Both the position numbers and the translations under genes were made by a program. From assembly GCA_047518005.1 (NCBI GenBank), contig JAKZRT010000134.1, positions 1 through 15,903 of the forward strand: a DNA stretch of 15,903 bases, in the 5' to 3' direction. Of this stretch, positions 1 to 7,316 are shown one piece after another. Every line of letters begins with the position of its first letter. Positions within the stretch are counted from its first letter, which is position 1. The notes beneath the pieces were generated by a model. The model had not been told where the DNA came from and searched no databases. It saw nothing but the letters and a program-made list of their open reading frames with translations. The DNA comes from JAKZRT01 sp047518005. GTDB taxonomy: Bacteria > Pseudomonadota > Alphaproteobacteria > Rhodobacterales > Rhodobacteraceae.

Positions 1-50
1 TGGCGAAGCTCGCCTGCGGACTTGTCTTTGCGCGTAATCCTTACTGCCAT
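1..50 (-). mobile_element. IS630-family transposase, N-terminal fragment cut by the window edge
   Basis: Reading the minus strand from the ATG at 50-48 gives 16 codons, MAVRITRKDKSAGELR, before the window ends. This resembles the usual opening of IS630-family transposases (an AV-x-ITR-x-x-x-SAAELR pattern just before the helix-turn-helix). A good Shine-Dalgarno run (AAGGGAGG) sits about five bases upstream of the ATG, so this is a real start and not a chance reading. The rest of the gene lies outside the window, so integrity and the far inverted repeat cannot be judged. The family call rests on 16 residues recognised from memory and is moderate. Confidence 0.55.
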
Positions 51-455
51 CAAAGCCTCCCTTGCCTTGATGCCACTGAATCAGATCACGCCGCTCGTGG
101 GAATCCCCTTGAGTCAAATCTGGGGGCCGTTGGTATAAGTCATTGATATATATAAGCTGATTGGCGAGTGGTCGTGATAGTAATCGCGGTGTAAGGCGTC
201 GGATGGGCCTACCAACCCATCAATTACCATAAACGTGCGGTCATGCTTGCATGACCGCTTATTGCAGAACCCGGGTTTCCGGGGCGCGCTGTTTCTTCAC
301 GATCAAGCGTGCGGCCGCCTGCACCACCGATTGCCGTGCCCGCAGGCGCCACAGATCGCCCCCTTGACGCGTTGCAGCGTTGGGCCGAGGCGCGATGATT
401 AGCCAAATGTTTAGACCTGTGACCTAGGCAGGTCAGCGACGATAAGGGGCCGCCG
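51..455. other. Gene-free stretch with inverted repeats
   Basis: No convincing gene is seen here on either strand. The first part (about 51-120) is probably the leader and end of the IS630-type element, but I cannot fix its terminal repeat. An AT-rich spot lies at about 140-157. Three inverted repeats follow: GATGGG/CCCATC (202-207 and 216-221), GCGGTCATG/CATGACCGC (237-258, entered separately) and TGACCT/AGGTCA (420-425 and 430-435). The last lies just upstream of the next gene and could be an operator. A weak promoter-like pair, TTGCAG (372-377) and TGATTA (396-401) with 18 bases between, precedes that gene; this is a guess. Confidence 0.5.
237..258. terminator. Perfect short hairpin, possible terminator
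   Basis: GCGGTCATG and CATGACCGC form a perfect 9-bp stem (10 bp if the CTTG loop is reduced to two bases). It is followed on the plus strand by TTATT, a weak T-rich tail. No gene is visible immediately upstream on plus, so its role as a terminator is uncertain. It could instead be a regulatory dyad or a remnant from the neighbouring IS element. Confidence 0.3.
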
Positions 456-2597
456 ATGCAGGATGACATTCGCAAGGAGCTTGAGAGTTTTCTGTCCGAC
501 GACCTGGTGACCGGGCTGGGCAATATTCGGATGTCTCTGGTCTGGATGGACGACAATGCGCCGCCCGCGGTTGCGGAAGACAGGGTGCGGGGCATCAAGC
601 GGCTGGACAGTCAGCTTGCCTGGTTGGAAGACCGCGCCAACACGGTCTATGCGCGCCTGCACGGCTATTCGGGGCCGGTTTCGCTGGGGCCGGCCACCCT
701 GGGCGACGCCGGGCAGGTTGAATTTGTGCCGGTTGCCGAAAGCGAACCTGGTCCCGAAGGCTTGCGCGATACGCCGCCGCCGGACCGGGCCGCCGATCCG
801 GAAAGTGCCGAGACCCTGGATGATGCGGTGCCGCCGCCGGCCTCGTCCCGGACCCCCGGTGGCTTGCCGCCGCCGTGGCTGAGCGGCGCTGAACCGCAAA
901 GTGCGGCGCAGGAGGCCGATGACGCCCGGCACGCGGCCCCTGGAAACGTGGCTGCCATGGGCGCAGGTCCTGACCGGCCCGATCTCGGCGAAGTCGCTTA
1001 CGGGGCCGGGACCCACGGGCCGGGCTTTGAGGCCGCGCCGTCCGAGCCCACAGCGCCAGAGCAGGCGGCACCTGACCCGGGCCCCGAGGGTGACCCGATG
1101 GTCCAGGCAGTAACAGCGCCAGGCGGGCATCGGCCGGACCCGGTTGCGGGTGAGCCCGAGCACGAGGGCGCGCAGGCAACCGAGCCAGACCACGAAGCCG
1201 GCCCTGACCTGGCCGAAAACAAAAATCCGGTCCGGAATATCTTTGCCGGCCCTCTGGCGGGGCCGGAAACTGACGCCACGGACACGACCCACGCGGCTGA
1301 CGCGACCGACACCGCGATCGCCGGGGCGGACGCCCCGCAGGCAACCGACCAGACACCACCTGAGGTGAGCGATGCGGCAGGCGACGGTGACCTGTCTCGG
1401 GCCCCAGAACATGCAGCGGCCGACCGCGCCGATGCAAAAGCCGATGCTGGGGCCCGGGCGGCCCACGGCGACGAGGGTCCGGCGCAAAGTCCGGCGGTGG
1501 CCGCAAATGACGCTGCGCCGCGGCTGGGCGATGACACGCAGGCGGCGGCGCTTGTCAACGTCGCGCCGCTTTTGGACGAAACACTTGCCGAAGCATTGCG
1601 CGCGCCGGACCCGAGCGAGATTGTGATCGATGAGTATCCAGCGGCACCGGACGCGGGTTCACGCGAGGCGGTGGCACTTGCGGCGGGCGATCATGGCGGG
1701 CCGCCCACGGCGGACGCAAACGGGCCACCGACGGATAGCCACACACCCAGGGCCGCGGCGCGGGGTGCGGACGATGATGATCTCGACGGGGCCGCGGACC
1801 GGGGTGCCGGTCTTGCCGGCGCTGAGGATGCCGCCGACCCGGAAACGGTTGATCGGGCACCCACCGCGCAACCGCAGGCCGCAGCGGCGGCGCAGACCAG
1901 CGCGACCCTGAGCGCTGGGCCTGCAGCGGTGGATGCGGCAGCGACGGTCGTCGAATATGTCCCGCAGGATGTGTCGCTGGATGCGGAAAATGCGCCCGAG
2001 GCTGACGCGGCTGAACCGCAGACCGCGCCGATGATTGCGGCGGCGACGGTCGTCGAAAATGGGCCGCAGGATGTGTCGCTGGATGCGGAAAATGCGCCCG
2101 ACCCTGCGGCGTCTGAGCCGCAGACCGCGCCGATGGTTGCCGATACGGGCGGCGATGCCGCAGCAGCCAGCCAGGCGGATCAGGCAGGGCCGGACGCGAT
2201 GGAAGGCGTTGAGACGGTGGAGACCATGCGCCAAGACCTGCCTGCGCCACCGGCGCATTCTGAAGCGCCCGAGCCTGACCGCGACGCGGATCAGACGCTG
2301 GTTCTGAGCCCTGAATTGCGCGCGGTGCCCGAGGACGGGTCGGATGGACCGGCGACACCGGCGGTTGAAGAGGAAGACCTTTCGGCGAGCATCGACCAAT
2401 TGCTGCAGGCGGCATCGGTGGTGCGCAAATGCGCCGAAGGCACTGCGACCGAACCGGAAATGTGGGCTCTGACCCAGGTTCTGGACCGGGTGCAATCGGC
2501 AGCCGGAACGGGCGCCGACGCTGACTTGCCGGAAGGATCGAACGAAGGCGTCCAGCCCCACGCGGACCAGTCCCGGTTCCAATCGCAGCGCGGTTAG
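456..2597 (+). CDS. Acidic Ala/Pro/Asp-rich protein of unknown function with tandem repeat
   Basis: A 713-residue reading frame that I do not recognise. The ATG at 456 is preceded by AAGGGG at a suitable distance. Residues 1-75 look folded and helical (MQDDIRKELESFLSDD..., then a WLEDRA segment). Residues of about 75-630 are low-complexity, rich in A, P, D, E, T and G with hardly any aromatic residues, so probably disordered. Within this part two 34-residue repeats lie back to back at 496-529 and 530-563. The tail (about 635-685) looks helical again, with SIDQLLQAASVVRKC and a WALTQVLDRV stretch. There is no signal peptide and no membrane segment, so it is probably cytoplasmic. Long arginine-rich frames on the opposite strand are shadows. 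The gene stands alone; its function is unknown. It might act as a scaffold or cell-envelope/pole protein, but nothing in the sequence shows that. Confidence 0.7.
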   Translation: MQDDIRKELESFLSDDLVTGLGNIRMSLVWMDDNAPPAVAEDRVRGIKRLDSQLAWLEDRANTVYARLHGYSGPVSLGPATLGDAGQVEFVPVAESEPGPEGLRDTPPPDRAADPESAETLDDAVPPPASSRTPGGLPPPWLSGAEPQSAAQEADDARHAAPGNVAAMGAGPDRPDLGEVAYGAGTHGPGFEAAPSEPTAPEQAAPDPGPEGDPMVQAVTAPGGHRPDPVAGEPEHEGAQATEPDHEAGPDLAENKNPVRNIFAGPLAGPETDATDTTHAADATDTAIAGADAPQATDQTPPEVSDAAGDGDLSRAPEHAAADRADAKADAGARAAHGDEGPAQSPAVAANDAAPRLGDDTQAAALVNVAPLLDETLAEALRAPDPSEIVIDEYPAAPDAGSREAVALAAGDHGGPPTADANGPPTDSHTPRAAARGADDDDLDGAADRGAGLAGAEDAADPETVDRAPTAQPQAAAAAQTSATLSAGPAAVDAAATVVEYVPQDVSLDAENAPEADAAEPQTAPMIAAATVVENGPQDVSLDAENAPDPAASEPQTAPMVADTGGDAAAASQADQAGPDAMEGVETVETMRQDLPAPPAHSEAPEPDRDADQTLVLSPELRAVPEDGSDGPATPAVEEEDLSASIDQLLQAASVVRKCAEGTATEPEMWALTQVLDRVQSAAGTGADADLPEGSNEGVQPHADQSRFQSQRG
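1941..2144 (+). repeat. Tandem 102-bp in-frame repeat, two copies
   Basis: Copy one is 1941-2042 and copy two 2043-2144. The period is exactly 102 bases, 34 codons. Both encode ATVVE..., then PQDVSLDAENAP, then EPQTAPM; the central stretch (CCGCAGGATGTGTCGCTGG and the bases after it) is identical at the DNA level, while the joining parts have diverged. The length is a multiple of three, so loss or gain of a copy would keep the frame. Confidence 0.85.
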
Positions 2598-2717
2598 GGC
2601 AATATAAATTTGGTCTGAACCGCCTTGATCCTACCCTTGCCAAAGCGTCAGCTCCGGATCGCGCTGGCCCGCGCCGTCACGCCAAAGCCGTGCTTGGCGC
2701 GATACGGCAGGCGCTTG

Positions 2718-2728
2718 CCCCCCCCCCC
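2718..2728. repeat. Homopolymer of eleven C (G on minus)
   Basis: Eleven consecutive C bases, flanked by CTTG and GCAAG. Such a tract is prone to slipped-strand change and to sequencing or assembly length errors. It lies in a stretch without a supported gene. Confidence 0.9.
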
Positions 2729-2968
2729 GCAAGGGCAGGCACGATCGTCGGTGCGTTTGGGGTGGCGTTTCAGTCCAAAATCATTATGCGCCGGGGTCGC
2801 GATGGGGTCGTCAAAATTGCCAATAAGCCTCTGCCGCGTGGTGCGATCAGGGGTGCTCCGTCTTTGACAAAAGGCGAATTCATCCCCGAGGGGCCACTTG
2901 AAACGATGTCCGTGCTTTTGCGCATTCCTTACCGCTGCTATCACCCTTCTACAAATACTCCGGGGAGC

Positions 2969-3005
2969 GCGAGGGGCAGCGCCCCTCGCCCCGTGGCGAC
3001 GCCAC
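2969..3005 (-). terminator. Strong GC hairpins after the TauE/SafE gene
   Basis: GCGAGGGGC (2969-2977) pairs with GCCCCTCGC (2981-2989) across a three-base loop, a perfect 9-bp stem. A second small dyad, GTGGC/GCCAC around GAC (2993-3005), sits beside it. On the minus strand this comes about 20 bases after the TauE/SafE stop and is followed by CTCCCCGGAGTATTTG. The GGAGTATTT pattern after a GC hairpin is a common dispersed intergenic arrangement in Rhodobacteraceae, as I recall it. There is no long T run, so termination is inferred from position and stem strength. Confidence 0.55.
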
Positions 3006-3024
3006 AGGCGGCGCAAACCCTCGG

Positions 3025-3771
3025 CTAGAGCATTCCGCGACGGATCAGGTTGAGACCCATCAGGCCAAAAAATACCCAAAGGAAGCGGCGAAAGCCTTTG
3101 TCGGACAGGCGTCCGCGGATATATTCGCCAATAGTGAACCCTGCGATTGTGGGCAACAGAAGTGCGGTTGAAAGGACCGTGACCTGGCCGGTCAGAACGC
3201 CCTGCCGTATCAGGCCCAGGGCAAGCGGTAGCGACCCCAGGAAGATCAGCAGGCCGCTGGCCCGCACAAATTCGTCCTTCGCGACGTTGCGCGCCGCCAG
3301 ATAAACCGCCAGTGGCGGGGCCCAGACCGACGTCAGCCCCCCCATCAGACCGGCAACCGCCCCGGCGGCGATCTGGGCCGGTGCGACCGCGCGGTCGCTG
3401 ATCAGCGGTGACCAGCGCGTCGCGCTGACCGCCACAAAAATCAGCATCACAGCACCAAGGCAGACCAGCAAAACGTTGTCAGGCGCATCCCCGGTCAGTG
3501 TGACGGTCAGGCCGACACCCAGCATCAGAGTGACACCGAGGCGCCAGTATCGCCGCGCGGCGGCCAGGACCTGGCCCGAGCGATAGACCTGCCAGGCGTT
3601 CGAGACCAGCATCGGTACCAGCACCAGCGCGATGGCGCTGCGGGGGCCGATCATGAAGGTCATCAGGCCCATAGCCATGGTTGGCAACCCCATGCCGACC
3701 GCGCCTTTGATGGTTCCCGAGACAAGAAAGATGAGACCGAGCGCCAGAACGAACTGCGGGTCGGTTGTCAT
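3025..3771 (-). CDS. TauE/SafE-family membrane permease (sulfite exporter-like)
   Basis: A 248-residue integral membrane protein with about eight hydrophobic segments. The first one holds the family pattern GLIFLVSGTIKGAVGMGLPT, with small residues and a helix break, and a related pattern recurs in the second half (AGAVAGLMGGLTSVWAPPLAVY). Both halves of TauE/SafE proteins carry such a repeat, and length fits. I chose the ATG at 3771-3769 because it overlaps the glpD stop as ATGA; the frame extends 38 codons upstream, but only across glpD coding sequence. The overlap suggests translational coupling with glpD. Family members are linked to export of sulfite, sulfoacetate or other organosulfonates and anions, but the substrate here cannot be told. 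It is the last gene of the minus-strand block and is followed by a strong hairpin. Confidence 0.85.
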   Translation of the reverse strand: MTTDPQFVLALGLIFLVSGTIKGAVGMGLPTMAMGLMTFMIGPRSAIALVLVPMLVSNAWQVYRSGQVLAAARRYWRLGVTLMLGVGLTVTLTGDAPDNVLLVCLGAVMLIFVAVSATRWSPLISDRAVAPAQIAAGAVAGLMGGLTSVWAPPLAVYLAARNVAKDEFVRASGLLIFLGSLPLALGLIRQGVLTGQVTVLSTALLLPTIAGFTIGEYIRGRLSDKGFRRFLWVFFGLMGLNLIRRGML

Positions 3772-5351
3772 GCGAGGTCCACTCGCGACGCCAGATAGTC
3801 CGATACCGCCCGGACCTGATCGGCGTTCAGGTGCAAGCCCAGCTTGGTGCGCCGCCAGAGGAAATCTTCGCCGGTCTCGACCCATTCGTTCCGAGCCGCC
3901 CAGTCAAGCTCGCGCGCCGTGAGGCCGGCCCCGAAGTTTTGGCCCAGGTCACGGGGCGAATTCGCAGCGCCGAGAACGTCAAAGGCTTCGGTCCCGTAGG
4001 TGCGGATCAGGCGCGCGGCCCAGGACCTGTCGAGGTACGCATAGCGCGCGCAGAGTTTTTCGATCAGCGCCTCGGCGCCATCCACATCAAAATTGCCGCC
4101 GGGCAACGGCACGCCGCTGGTCCAGTTCGGCTTGAGACCGGGAAAGTAGGGCGCCAGTTTGGCCAGGCTGGCCTCGGACAGGGTGCGGTAGGTGGTGATC
4201 TTGCCGCCGAAGATATTGAGCAGTGGCGCACCGTCCGCGTCGAGCCGCAGCACATAGTCACGCGTGGCCGCCGTGGCCGAGCTGGCGCCATCGTCGTAAA
4301 GCGGGCGAACGCCGGCGAAACTCCAGACAATGTCATCCGCAGAGATCGGAGTTTTGAAGAACTGGTTTGCAAAGGACCGCAGATAATCGGCTTCGGCGTC
4401 GGTGCAGGTCGGCGGGTCCGAGATGTTTGTGTGGTCAACGTCGGTGGTGCCGATCAAGGTGAACTCGCTCTCAAAAGGAATGGCAAAGATGATGCGCCCA
4501 TCAACGCCTTGAAAGAAATAACATTTCTGGTGGTCATAAAGCTTGCGCACGACGATGTGGCTGCCCCGGACATGGCGCATAGATTCGGCGCTGTCGCCGT
4601 GAATCACGTCGGTGATGACATCGCCGACCCAAGGCCCCGCTGCGTTGATCAGAGCGCGGGCGCGAAAGGTGGCCGGTTGGTCCGGTTTGCCCGCAACCGC
4701 GATCTCCCACCCGTCGCCTTGGCGTCGTGCCGACACTACTCGGGTGCGGGTCAGGATCCGCGCGCCGCGCGCCGCCGCGTCGCGGGCGTTCAGAACCACC
4801 AGCCGCGCGTCCTGGACCGCGCAATCGGAATACTCAAAGGCTTTGACAAACCGCTCGTGAAGCGGCGCGCCTTCGGGTGTTCCACCGAGGTCAAGGGTGC
4901 GGGTGCCGGGCAGAACGCTGCGCCCGCCAAGGTGGTCGTAAAGCCAAAGTCCGAAGCGGATCATCCAGGCGGGTCTGCGTCCGCGGGTCCACGGCAGAAC
5001 CGCGCCGAGCAATCGGGCCGCGGGGGTCGACACATCAAAGCGCATATCGCGGTGATAGGGCAGCACAAAGCGCATCGGCCGGGCGATATGCGGCATGGCC
5101 CGCAACAGAACCTCGCGTTCGCGCAGCGCCTTGCGCACCAAGCGAAATTCGAAAAACTCCAGGTACCGCAGCCCGCCATGAAAAAGCTTGGTCGAGGCGG
5201 ACGAGGTGGCCTGGGCAAGATCGCCCATCTCGGCCAGGGCGACGCTGAGGCCCCGACCGGCAGCGTCGCGCGCAATTCCGGTGCCGTTGACGCCGCCGCC
5301 GATGATAAAGAGGTCGACCGTGTCGGCGACGGGGTCTGAAATATCGGCCAT
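3768..5351 (-). CDS. glpD: Aerobic glycerol-3-phosphate dehydrogenase
   Basis: A 527-residue FAD enzyme that oxidises sn-glycerol 3-phosphate to dihydroxyacetone phosphate and passes electrons to the quinone pool at the inner membrane. The N-terminal dinucleotide-binding motif is clear at residues 18-34 (GGGVNGTGIARDAAGRG), followed by the family signature SSASTKLFHGGLRYLE at 50-65. LIGTTDVDHTN is the conserved central substrate/FAD segment, and the C-terminal quarter is the helical DAO_C domain. Length is normal for GlpD. The ATG at 5351 gives a correct N terminus, though its Shine-Dalgarno is weak. It lies 87 bases after dctM on the same strand and overlaps the next gene by four bases. There is no glpK, glpF or glpR in the window, so the source of its substrate is not shown here. 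Confidence 0.95.
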   Translation of the reverse strand: MADISDPVADTVDLFIIGGGVNGTGIARDAAGRGLSVALAEMGDLAQATSSASTKLFHGGLRYLEFFEFRLVRKALREREVLLRAMPHIARPMRFVLPYHRDMRFDVSTPAARLLGAVLPWTRGRRPAWMIRFGLWLYDHLGGRSVLPGTRTLDLGGTPEGAPLHERFVKAFEYSDCAVQDARLVVLNARDAAARGARILTRTRVVSARRQGDGWEIAVAGKPDQPATFRARALINAAGPWVGDVITDVIHGDSAESMRHVRGSHIVVRKLYDHQKCYFFQGVDGRIIFAIPFESEFTLIGTTDVDHTNISDPPTCTDAEADYLRSFANQFFKTPISADDIVWSFAGVRPLYDDGASSATAATRDYVLRLDADGAPLLNIFGGKITTYRTLSEASLAKLAPYFPGLKPNWTSGVPLPGGNFDVDGAEALIEKLCARYAYLDRSWAARLIRTYGTEAFDVLGAANSPRDLGQNFGAGLTARELDWAARNEWVETGEDFLWRRTKLGLHLNADQVRAVSDYLASRVDLA

Positions 5352-5385
5352 TGGGCGTTGCTCGGCGGTTGGTGCGGGTAAACTG

Positions 5386-5413
5386 CGTTTAAGCCTTTAA
5401 CGGCCGATTTCAA
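5386..5413 (-). promoter_or_regulatory. Possible promoter in the dctM-glpD gap
   Basis: On minus, TTGAAA (5413-5408) and TAAACG (5391-5386) are separated by 16 bases and lie about 35 bases before the glpD ATG, in the most AT-rich part of an otherwise GC-rich gap. The -35 is good and the -10 is poor. It would allow glpD and the permease gene to be expressed without the TRAP genes. This is a visual match only. Confidence 0.3.
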
Positions 5414-5438
5414 CCACACCCGCGCGGTGCCCGGGCCC

Positions 5439-6752
5439 CTACATCGAATTCGGCAGGAACAGCACCAGTGACGGGACCGCCACCAACAGCGCCAGCCGGA
5501 AGATGTCAACGATCCAGAACGGGGTGACGCCGCGAAAGATCGTGGCGGTCGATACATCGCCCACGACGCCCTTCAGGACAAATACGTTCAGCCCCACAGG
5601 TGGGGTGATCAGGCTGATCTCGGTCACCACCACCACGATGATGCCGAACCAGACCGGGTCGAACCCGAGGCCGATGACCAGCGGGAAAAATATCGGGACG
5701 GTCAAGAGCAGCATCGACAGGCTTTCAAACACGCAGCCCAGAACGATGTAGATACCGAGGATCATCAGCATAACGGTCATCGGCACCATCCCGGCCGAGG
5801 CGACCATGGCGCGCAGGCCTTCGGGCAGGCCCGCAAGGTTGACGAAGTTCGAGAAGACCCAGGCGCCGATCAGCACCGTGAAAAGCGCCGCACTGGTCGT
5901 CGCGGCTTCGCTCAGCACTTCGAACGTGTCGCGAAACGAAAGCGAGCCGCGCGCCAGCGCGATCAGAAAGGCACCCGCCGCCCCCATGCCCGCGGCCTCG
6001 GTCGGCGAGAAGGTCAGGTTCAATGGCCAGAAATCCAGCGCGCCGTAAAGCCCGCCGATGACCAGAAAAAACAGCAAGAGCACCGCCCAGACGCCGCGCA
6101 GGGCGGCCAGACGGTCGGCCCAGCCGCTGCGGTCGCCTGCGGGGCCGGCTTCGGGGTCGCGGATGATCGTCATCTTGACCGCGACCAGATAAAACAGAAC
6201 TCCGATGATCCCCGGAATGACTCCGGCGATAAACAATTTTCCGATGCTGGTCTCAGTGAGCAGACCGTAGATCACCAGAATGACCGACGGCGGGATCAGG
6301 ATGCCAAGCGTGCCGCCCGCCGCGATCGAGGCGGTCGAAAGGTGGTCTTTGTAGCCGAACTTGCGCATCTGCGGCATCGCCACCTTGGACATGGTGGCCG
6401 CTGTGGCCAGCGATGACCCGCATATGGCCGAAAACCCGGCGCAGGCGACGATGGTGGCCATGGCCAGCCCGCCGCGAAAGTGGCCGAGAAAGGCGTTGGA
6501 GACCTGATAAAGCTCGCGGCTGAGCCCGCCGCGGCTGACGAACAGGCCCATCAAAATGAACAACGGCACCACCGACAGGCCGTAATCCTGCGCGGTGTCG
6601 ATGATCAGGCGGCCAACCATCGAAATGGCGGCGTGAAAGCCGCGGATCTGGGCGAAGCCCACCAAACCGACCAGCCCCATGGAAATGGCGATCGGCATGC
6701 GCAGAAAGACCAGCACCAGCACCGCGCCAAGCCCGAGAATCGAGGCGAGCAT
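5439..6752 (-). CDS. dctM: TRAP transporter large permease subunit (DctM type)
   Basis: A 437-residue polytopic inner-membrane protein, the ion-coupled transport subunit of a tripartite ATP-independent periplasmic transporter. Family marks are the N-terminal LRMPIAISMGLVGL stretch, VPLFILMG, GFSAICGSSLATAATM, the IPPSVILVIYG loop, and in the second half the matching LGCVFESLSMLLLTVPIFFP and TPPVGLNVFVLKG motifs. The length and the two pseudo-symmetric halves are normal. Its ATG shares one base with the stop of the small subunit (TGATG), which is usual for dctQ-dctM pairs and indicates coupled translation. glpD follows 87 bases on. The substrate is not predictable from this subunit. Confidence 0.95.
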   Translation of the reverse strand: MLASILGLGAVLVLVFLRMPIAISMGLVGLVGFAQIRGFHAAISMVGRLIIDTAQDYGLSVVPLFILMGLFVSRGGLSRELYQVSNAFLGHFRGGLAMATIVACAGFSAICGSSLATAATMSKVAMPQMRKFGYKDHLSTASIAAGGTLGILIPPSVILVIYGLLTETSIGKLFIAGVIPGIIGVLFYLVAVKMTIIRDPEAGPAGDRSGWADRLAALRGVWAVLLLFFLVIGGLYGALDFWPLNLTFSPTEAAGMGAAGAFLIALARGSLSFRDTFEVLSEAATTSAALFTVLIGAWVFSNFVNLAGLPEGLRAMVASAGMVPMTVMLMILGIYIVLGCVFESLSMLLLTVPIFFPLVIGLGFDPVWFGIIVVVVTEISLITPPVGLNVFVLKGVVGDVSTATIFRGVTPFWIVDIFRLALLVAVPSLVLFLPNSM

Positions 6753-7246
6753 CAGGCGGGCACCTTGTCGGGGGCGACGATCCGTGCGGTCCCGCGGACC
6801 AGGAAGACAACAGCGGTCACAAAGGCGAAAAAGGCGATGAACCAGCCGATGACGAACTGCGGAAAACCCAGATATTCGGTGACATCGCCAAAGTCGCGGG
6901 CGCGCTCGGCCAGTTCCCAGACCCGTTTGGCGGGCCAGAGCAGGATGCCGCCGGTGATCAGGTCGATCAAAATGTCACGCACCCGTGCTGCGCGACGCGA
7001 AAACAGCGGGTCCATCAGGTCGACCACGATGTGCTTGCCTTTCCACGACACCGCGGGCAACGAGGCAAAGACCACGACGGCCATGAAGAACCGGGTCAGT
7101 TCGGTGGCCGATTCGATCGGGTTATTGGCGACGCTGCGCAGGACCACGTCAAAAAAGGTCATGGCCATCAGGACAAACAGAACCCAGGCGGCCAGCCAGG
7201 TGGGCGCGCGCGCGATCACTGTCCAGATTGTGGTCTTGCCTGCCAA
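6752..7246 (-). CDS. dctQ: TRAP transporter small permease subunit (DctQ type)
   Basis: A 164-residue membrane protein with four predicted membrane helices at roughly residues 16-36, 50-66, 90-106 and 132-152. The stretch FFDVVLRSVANNPIESATELTRF (about 31-53) is the conserved DctQ region after helix one, with the NNPI turn and the acidic residue before helix two. DctQ caps the DctM subunit and is needed for transport. It lies 70 bases after dctP, separated by a hairpin, and its stop overlaps the dctM start by one base. The N terminus is short and basic, and the ATG at 7246 fits the family. Confidence 0.92.
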   Translation of the reverse strand: MAGKTTIWTVIARAPTWLAAWVLFVLMAMTFFDVVLRSVANNPIESATELTRFFMAVVVFASLPAVSWKGKHIVVDLMDPLFSRRAARVRDILIDLITGGILLWPAKRVWELAERARDFGDVTEYLGFPQFVIGWFIAFFAFVTAVVFLVRGTARIVAPDKVPA

Positions 7247-7270
7247 GCGTTTCCCACCCCGTCATGGAAT

Positions 7271-7296
7271 CGCCGGGCCGCCTGCGCAGCCCGGCG
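7271..7296. terminator. Intercistronic hairpin between dctP and dctQ
   Basis: CGCCGGGC (7271-7278) pairs with GCCCGGCG (7289-7296) around a 10-base loop. The T run (GTGTTTTT) is on the plus-strand side, where no gene ends. In the transcribed minus direction the stem has no U tract after it. Between a binding-protein gene and its permease genes such stems usually stabilise the upstream message or partly stop transcription, so that binding protein is made in excess; I infer that here. Confidence 0.6.
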
Positions 7297-7316
7297 GTGT
7301 TTTTGTCAGTCGCCCG

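Larger units (their letters stand above)
2598..3024. other. Gene-poor stretch with an 11-base homopolymer and a strong hairpin
   Basis: I find no gene I can support. Several frames are open by chance on both strands. The most suggestive is on minus, from about 2944 down to 2648, with a DDRACPCGGGG piece that recalls the CPCGSG core of SEC-C metal-binding motifs but lacks the later Cys/His pair. That piece is built partly by a run of eleven C (2718-2728; G on minus), where a length change would shift the frame. No start with a proper ribosome-binding site is seen. The stretch may be a decayed gene or an intergenic element. The hairpin at 2969-2989 is entered separately. Confidence 0.45.

Noticed and set aside
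411..1506. Long arginine-rich frames on the minus strand opposite the acidic protein
   Set aside because: They are the mirror of a GC-rich, Asp/Ala-biased plus frame, lack ribosome-binding sites and overlap one another in different frames.
2711..2740. Rho-independent terminator after the acidic-protein gene around the C run
   Set aside because: The C run has no pairing G run close by and no T tract follows, so no terminator can be placed there.
2648..3079. Minus-strand 143-residue frame with a CPCG piece as a SEC-C protein
   Set aside because: Its ATG lies inside the TauE/SafE-like gene, it runs through the terminator hairpin, and the motif lacks the closing Cys/His residues; kept only as an observation.
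3765..5339. 524-residue plus-strand frame opposite glpD
   Set aside because: It is the complement of a clear GlpD and has no family character or ribosome-binding site.
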